Positions 59,020 through 64,000 of a stretch of 64,000 nt of DNA are shown here, one piece after another. Under the pieces are notes generated by a model. That model was given only the letters and a program-made list of their open reading frames with translations. It did not search any database and was not told the DNA's origin. A program made the translations under genes and the position numbers. The stretch lies in the NCBI GenBank assembly GCA_023846275.1, contig CM043875.1:9729958-9793957 (forward strand), written 5' to 3'. How positions within the stretch are numbered: position 1 is the stretch's first letter; each line of letters opens with the position of its first letter. The stretch comes from Vanilla planifolia. Taxonomy: Eukaryota; Streptophyta; Magnoliopsida; Asparagales; Orchidaceae.

Positions 59020-60360
59020 TCTAACTTGTAAATTATAAAATATTATGATGTAAGGAAGTCATATGCCTCTATAATAAATAAAAACATGAATATTAAAAGG
59101 AAAAACATCATAAACTAGAATGCTTAATGCCAACTACCACTATGTACTAATTCTGTCACCCTGACTCAACTCACATGCGAGCACCTAACTCCATGGAGCT
59201 ACATATAATGGAAGGATTAAAGCAACATGCTCAATTAGGAATCATCAAGTCATGCTATAGAATAAGTAGTAGTCACGTGCAAATAATTAGCTATCATAAG
59301 GAAAAGTATGAGCAACATGTATAAATAAACTTATACATCATACAAAAGGGGCTCAATCTACCAAGCTATGGTAGAACATAACTTGGAATATATTCATAAC
59401 AAATCTATAATGATTATTTGCCTCTTAAAATAACTCTAAGAATATTAACTCATCTATTATCTTTCAAAACATATCTAATCTCACATACTCTCATGATTTT
59501 ATGATGTAGTTATCTAGTAACTAATGTCTAACCGCTAATCTAGCACTCCCTCATTAAGTAATCTAGTATATAAACAAATCATTGGGATGCTCTCAATAAA
59601 CAACTACCACTCCATTGTCATTTAGAAGTCTTCACTAAAAACGAGACACTCCATAATAATTTAACATTCCATGATCTTTTGAGAGTCCATAATTTATAAT
59701 ACCAAACAACACAAACCCTTACTAGGTTTTCCTTAATATCATAACTTGATAATTTGGGCTTCTTAAGATTTCCTCAAAAGCATAACTAGCCTATTTGGTA
59801 CCCCATGATTTCTCAAAACTTTAATTATCTTATATGAGCTCTTCGCTAGGTTTCTTCATCCTTTTCTAAGCTTTCATCTAAACTTTTACTCAAAGACCAA
59901 GGCCTCTTATGATGTATCATTATGGAATCACCAAGTACTCCAAGTTCTTCATCCTAACCTCAAAGCTTGCTTTAAAAATTTCATATGATTTAACAAACTC
60001 TTAAATGCCTTCACAAGCATAAACCAAGACTATCATTATACCTTTTTATAGTTTGTTTAAGAGACTAATCACAATTTAATTTATTAATCCTAAGGTTATC
60101 TTAGAGCCTTATTTAGATTTAAATTACGAAGCATAAGTATTTCAAGAGTTTTATCTAGGTTACTTAAGAACTTTATCTACGATTAAATTTCAAAACCTAA
60201 GTTTCTCATGATGCTTATCTATGTTTAAATTTGAAACCCTATGTTACTCACAAACCTTATGTTGTTTAAATTTCAAACCCTAAGTTACTTAATAACCTTA
60301 TCTAGGTTTAAATTTTAGATACTAGAGTTTTTAAAACCAACACATTTATTTGGCCATGTT
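59020..60360 (-). repeat. gypsy LTR fragment
   Basis: It contains the family block aatggaaggattaaagcaac then atgctcaattaggaatcatc (59,208-59,250) in the same orientation as the other minus gypsy LTRs, and ends with the minisatellite at 60,111-60,320. No PBS or body adjoins it. Confidence 0.6.
60111..60325. repeat. LTR minisatellite with telo-box, about 43-bp units
   Basis: Four to five degenerate units of the form tatctaggtttaaatttcaa followed by accctaagttactcataacc. The exact plant telo-box AAACCCTAA is at 60,275-60,283. This is the clearest example of the minisatellite found in most gypsy LTRs here. Confidence 0.75.
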
Positions 60361-60639
60361 TTGTCCTTAGTTATTGAGCCACCTTTTTTATAACAACAAA
60401 AATATCTTGTTATTACTACTAATGCTTTTTCTTGACTGATTTTTAGATCATGTGTCTTTAGATCAAAGAGTGATAATCAAATGATAAAACTTGATCAAGT
60501 GTCTCATAGAATACTCACATATGAAGACATGTTAAGATGTATTGGTGGCTTTGTTTAAGTTTAGGTAACTTGTAAATCATGGAGCTATTGTTTCAACTCT
60601 TAGTAGAGTGGTTGCCTAATTGGAGCATATTACCTACAC

Positions 60640-62620
60640 TTTCTTTGGGTTAAAACTTGAAACCTATCACTTAATAATTATATGCCACATATGGTTGCAT
60701 TCATATTTCTCATGCATGTTGATGACATGTGATCTCAAGGAATCCATTCCCTATATCAACATAATATTTTTCATTTTGTACTCTAGGAATAGCATTTGTC
60801 ACATGCAAGATATGTTCAACTTTTAGTGGTTTCTTTGTTTTGAAGGCATGCATCTTAATTTGCTCAATAACATAAATATAATATGTCCTTAGATCGTTGC
60901 ATTCTTTATAGGTTTCATCTTTCATCATTACTAAATCAAGTTAGAATTAAAAAGAATTAAAAAGAGTGAATTTTGTGTAGATTACTTACTTTGTATAATC
61001 ATACATGTATAATGTACTCATCATTCCAAAAGATTAGTTAATCCATAGCATTAAACAATGCATGGTAAAATGTGATCAAGAATGATTTGCTTTAGGTTTT
61101 AACTATTTGTGTGAGTATGATACAACTATTGTAAATCTACACTAAATTCATAACAAAGAACTTTTTTTTAGGTTTACATGTTTTTGATTTTTGTATTGTA
61201 TGAGATCAACTTTTGTACTTGTAAGATATACTCATTAAGAGGATTAAAATGATATGTATTAGGTGTGAGTTAACATTTTAGTGCGAATAAGTATAATAAA
61301 AAATTCTTAATTATACAATCAATAGGTTATGTACTATCAATTAAGATCTTTAGAAATAAGTGAGTTGAGTATATTGTATTTATTTGATTTCACATTTGTA
61401 CCAACAAGATCAAGTATTGAAATTTATATAGTCATAATAATATGTTATGCATTGAAATGCATATTGTCATAATAGTACATTATGTATTATAAACAAGTAT
61501 GATCAATCTAAGACAATCATGAAAAGTGAAGCTTAGTTTGAAACTTAAATAAATTTTGAATAGATTAATATCATATTTGTATGATATTAAGTTTGTCTCT
61601 TAATGTTGTATATTTATCTAAGAGTTTGGCTTCAAACTTAGTCATATATTGAGCAATTTTATATCATTTTAGTATGATATTTTTGCCATACTATGAGCTT
61701 GTGATATTTGAAAGTTTCAACTAATTATAAGGTCTAACATGGTGTATAATACAAGATTTTCTCAAATGTTTGACCTAAGTGGCTTTGTTCTATTTGTACC
61801 ATATGATATATCCATATTATTTACATCATACATATATGTAAGGAAAAATAAACTAATCAAATAATGTTAATAGCTTCGATGGTGGACTTAGTGTTGCATC
61901 ATATTTGTACAAAACATTAGATAAAACAATTCAATCATTTCTTGAGTCTCATACTTATTTAAATTTCTCAAAGTAGGTATTTAGCCATTGTACTTGTCTT
62001 AATTGATTTTGAGATGTTAAATAACATAAGTGGGAGAGTATTCATATGGACTATATTGATGAACAAACTACTAAATCAATTACCAAGTGAGAAAGGAACT
62101 ATGTTGTAAGCTATCTTTCATTATGTTATCACTTTCTTCATACAACTTATATTGCTATATCCAACACTTTATTAACATCATCTACTCTTTTACAACATTA
62201 ATGTTTCATATATTGACCTTGCAACATCCTTCCACTACATTTAGTCATTGTTTTATATTATTATCTTTGTTAATTATAAGACTTTTTACTATTATTTTTG
62301 TATAAGTGTTGTAACAATTGTGTAAGCTTTATAGTACTCTTCTAAGTAAATTTGACCCCTAATTGGATAAGGAAAAAAATTATACTTGTATTAAGTTGAC
62401 ACATTCCTAGCTATGGAAAAAAGAGTGATTTTATGAAGGCTTATCTTTATTGCGATAACAAATAATAGTGGCTTTGATAGTGGAAGTCTAGTTTTTCAAC
62501 TTGAGATGGATGTAGATAAAGATTTTGTCAAACCACTTAAAAATCATGTGTGTTGTTTTATTTCTTATTATAATCAGACTTGATTTTTTTGTCTTTATTT
62601 TTTCAAAATTTTCAAATCTA
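60640..62620 (+). repeat. Probable plus-oriented copia LTR
   Basis: The U5 block gatggatgtagataaagatt with caaaccacttaaaaatcatg and tgtgttgttttatttctt (62,507-62,570) matches the plus-orientation form GTGGACGTAGGCA...GAACCAC.TAAAAATC...TGTG. Upstream are many ATTTGTAC/ATTTGTATGATAT phrases, as in copia U3 regions. The start is not defined, and the terminal CACCCCCCTCTTG motif is cut off by the gypsy LTR at 62,623. The frames 60,620-60,826 and 62,087-62,305 are chance. Confidence 0.5.
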
Positions 62621-62622
62621 TG

Positions 62623-64000
62623 AATGTAACAAAAATCCCAATGATCATAATAACATAAAATACATGCAAAATAATAATATAATAAGACATAAAATATTAA
62701 TATAGTAATAATCTAAAAAGTTTCTAATCTAAAAAAACTACAACATATAATAAAATATCCAATAATCAAGAAATATATTAATCTAAATCCAATAAAAAAT
62801 AATATCATATATAATTATCAAAATCTAACAAAATAAGAATAAAAAATAACTACTATAATATAATAGTCTAATGTAATCTCATGTACAATAAAAATATAAC
62901 AAATGACATACAAAATAGCAACTCTATTACTACTAATAATGAAATGCAAATAGATGGATCATTCAACTGATGCATTAACTTTGACAATCTCTAACTCAGC
63001 TCCTACAAACTCTTAGCTAAATCCTACAAAAAAAATATAAGGCTATGTATTGGAAGGCTTAATAAAGAATCTTTGAACCATATTATAAAATCAACATGTA
63101 ATAGCCAAGAAGTGTGTATGTAAAATCTATGTAAATGATGTATATAAATGGAATCAAATTATAATTCTTATAAAAGCATCACTTTCTACCAATTAAGTCA
63201 ATACATAAGCTTTTGATGTGATTAACTAGATGCTTAGTATTCTTCATCTGATCTAATACACTCTAAGAGAATCCTTACATGACCTAGTACTTTTATCATA
63301 TGATGCAATCCAACACTCCTTAAGGACATGTTGATCATATGAGCCAGTCCTACCTACATAGTTTTAAGAGTCCTCAACTTCTACATGTACTCCCTACTAT
63401 AATCATAAAACTTTATTTACTCTCTATAGGACTAAACATGTAATTATTCTCTACTAAGAGTATTTATACGATTTCCTTCAACCAACCTAAGAGGTTCTTT
63501 TCATATAATCTACACTCTTATAGGTTTAACAAACCACATGTAACTATTATTTCTATGAAAAGAGAGTAAAGTAGCTAACTTATCTATCTCTTAGGATTGC
63601 ATGCATGATCAAGGATTCACTTCATCTAGTCTTAATAAAAAGACATCTATGACTCAAAAAACCTTTCCAATGCTAATCTATCACCACCTAACATTACTCT
63701 ATTTTCTCAATAAAATCTGACATGTAAGGAATTATCAACTTAACCAACAATCTAGTATGAAAACATTCTCAACAAAACTAAACTAGAAATTGCTATTTGG
63801 TAACTCACTTTGGTATAATTATATGAAAACAAAATATATAAGTTCAAAAAGCAAAGGAAACAAATCAAATACTGGGAATCACAAGGATAGTACAAAGGAA
63901 TTGGTCACAAAATATACTTAGTTATGCAACGTAATAGAAACTTCTCATTGGACCTTAACTATGGTTGGAGATTTTAGCATATTGTCAGCTTGGAATGTAG
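62623..64000 (-). repeat. gypsy-type LTR, partial at window edge
   Basis: It begins with tgaatgtaacaaaaatccca and is collinear with 31,784-33,200: taataacataaaatacatgc versus taatatarcacacttgc; atgtgattaactagatgctt versus atgtgatgaaccagatgctt (63,218 and 32,386); and caatccaacactccttaagg versus taatccaacattccttaagg (63,307 and 32,480). Divergence is perhaps 20-25%. It runs off the end of the window. Confidence 0.8.

Noticed and set aside
62087..62305. 72-codon frame near the end
   Set aside because: Lies in an LTR-like region upstream of a U5 block; chance translation.

Overview
This window looks like repeat-rich, heterochromatic DNA from a flowering plant nuclear genome. By eye it is about 30% GC and poor in CpG. 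I find no host gene, tRNA, rRNA, CRISPR array or bacterial-type operon. Almost everything recognisable is a decayed retrotransposon: Ty1/copia elements with long SIRE-like LTRs, Ty3/gypsy elements with long LTRs, and plant L1-type LINEs. No coding frame is intact; each domain was followed by eye through stops and frameshifts. Most short open frames are chance or shadow frames, and a few are fragments of dead polyproteins. I cannot name the species.

Layout. 1-1.33 kb: AT-rich, nothing recognised. 1.34-4.93 kb: minus-strand copia body (reverse transcriptase, integrase, gag, primer-binding site). 4.93-11.64 kb: its 5' LTR, swollen by a head-to-tail array of five near-identical 1,190-bp units (5,371-11,309). 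11.64-12.40 kb: copia RNase H scrap and a fold-back copia fragment. 12.4-16.85 kb: gypsy LTR piece and a possible short copia LTR in otherwise unassigned DNA. 16.85-26.3 kb: the most complete gypsy element (3' LTR, integrase, RNase H, RT, protease, gag, PBS, 5' LTR; minus strand), with a perfect 54-bp inverted repeat in its 3' LTR. 26.3-31 kb: copia LTR scrap, then a plus-strand LINE. 31.8-35.66 kb: about 3.9 kb gypsy-type LTR, probably solo. 35.8-40.1 kb: plus-strand copia body with 3' LTR. 41.17-42.78 kb: minus-strand copia PBS and LTR, the single-copy relative of the 1,190-bp unit. 43.1-43.95 kb: second LINE, 5'-truncated. 45.9-56.85 kb: copia PBS and LTR, then gypsy LTRs in opposing orientation and a gypsy element lacking its RT. 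57.5-58.1 kb: copia gag with an inverted copy of its zinc-knuckle segment. 59-64 kb: gypsy and copia LTR fragments running off the window.

The strongest signals are: (i) the five-unit array, nearly identical inside strongly decayed DNA and derived from a copia LTR that carries a putative promoter; (ii) three separate local inverted duplications (about 12.1, 17.1 and 57.6-58.1 kb), one a perfect hairpin; and (iii) telo-box motifs carried in LTR minisatellites and in every array unit.
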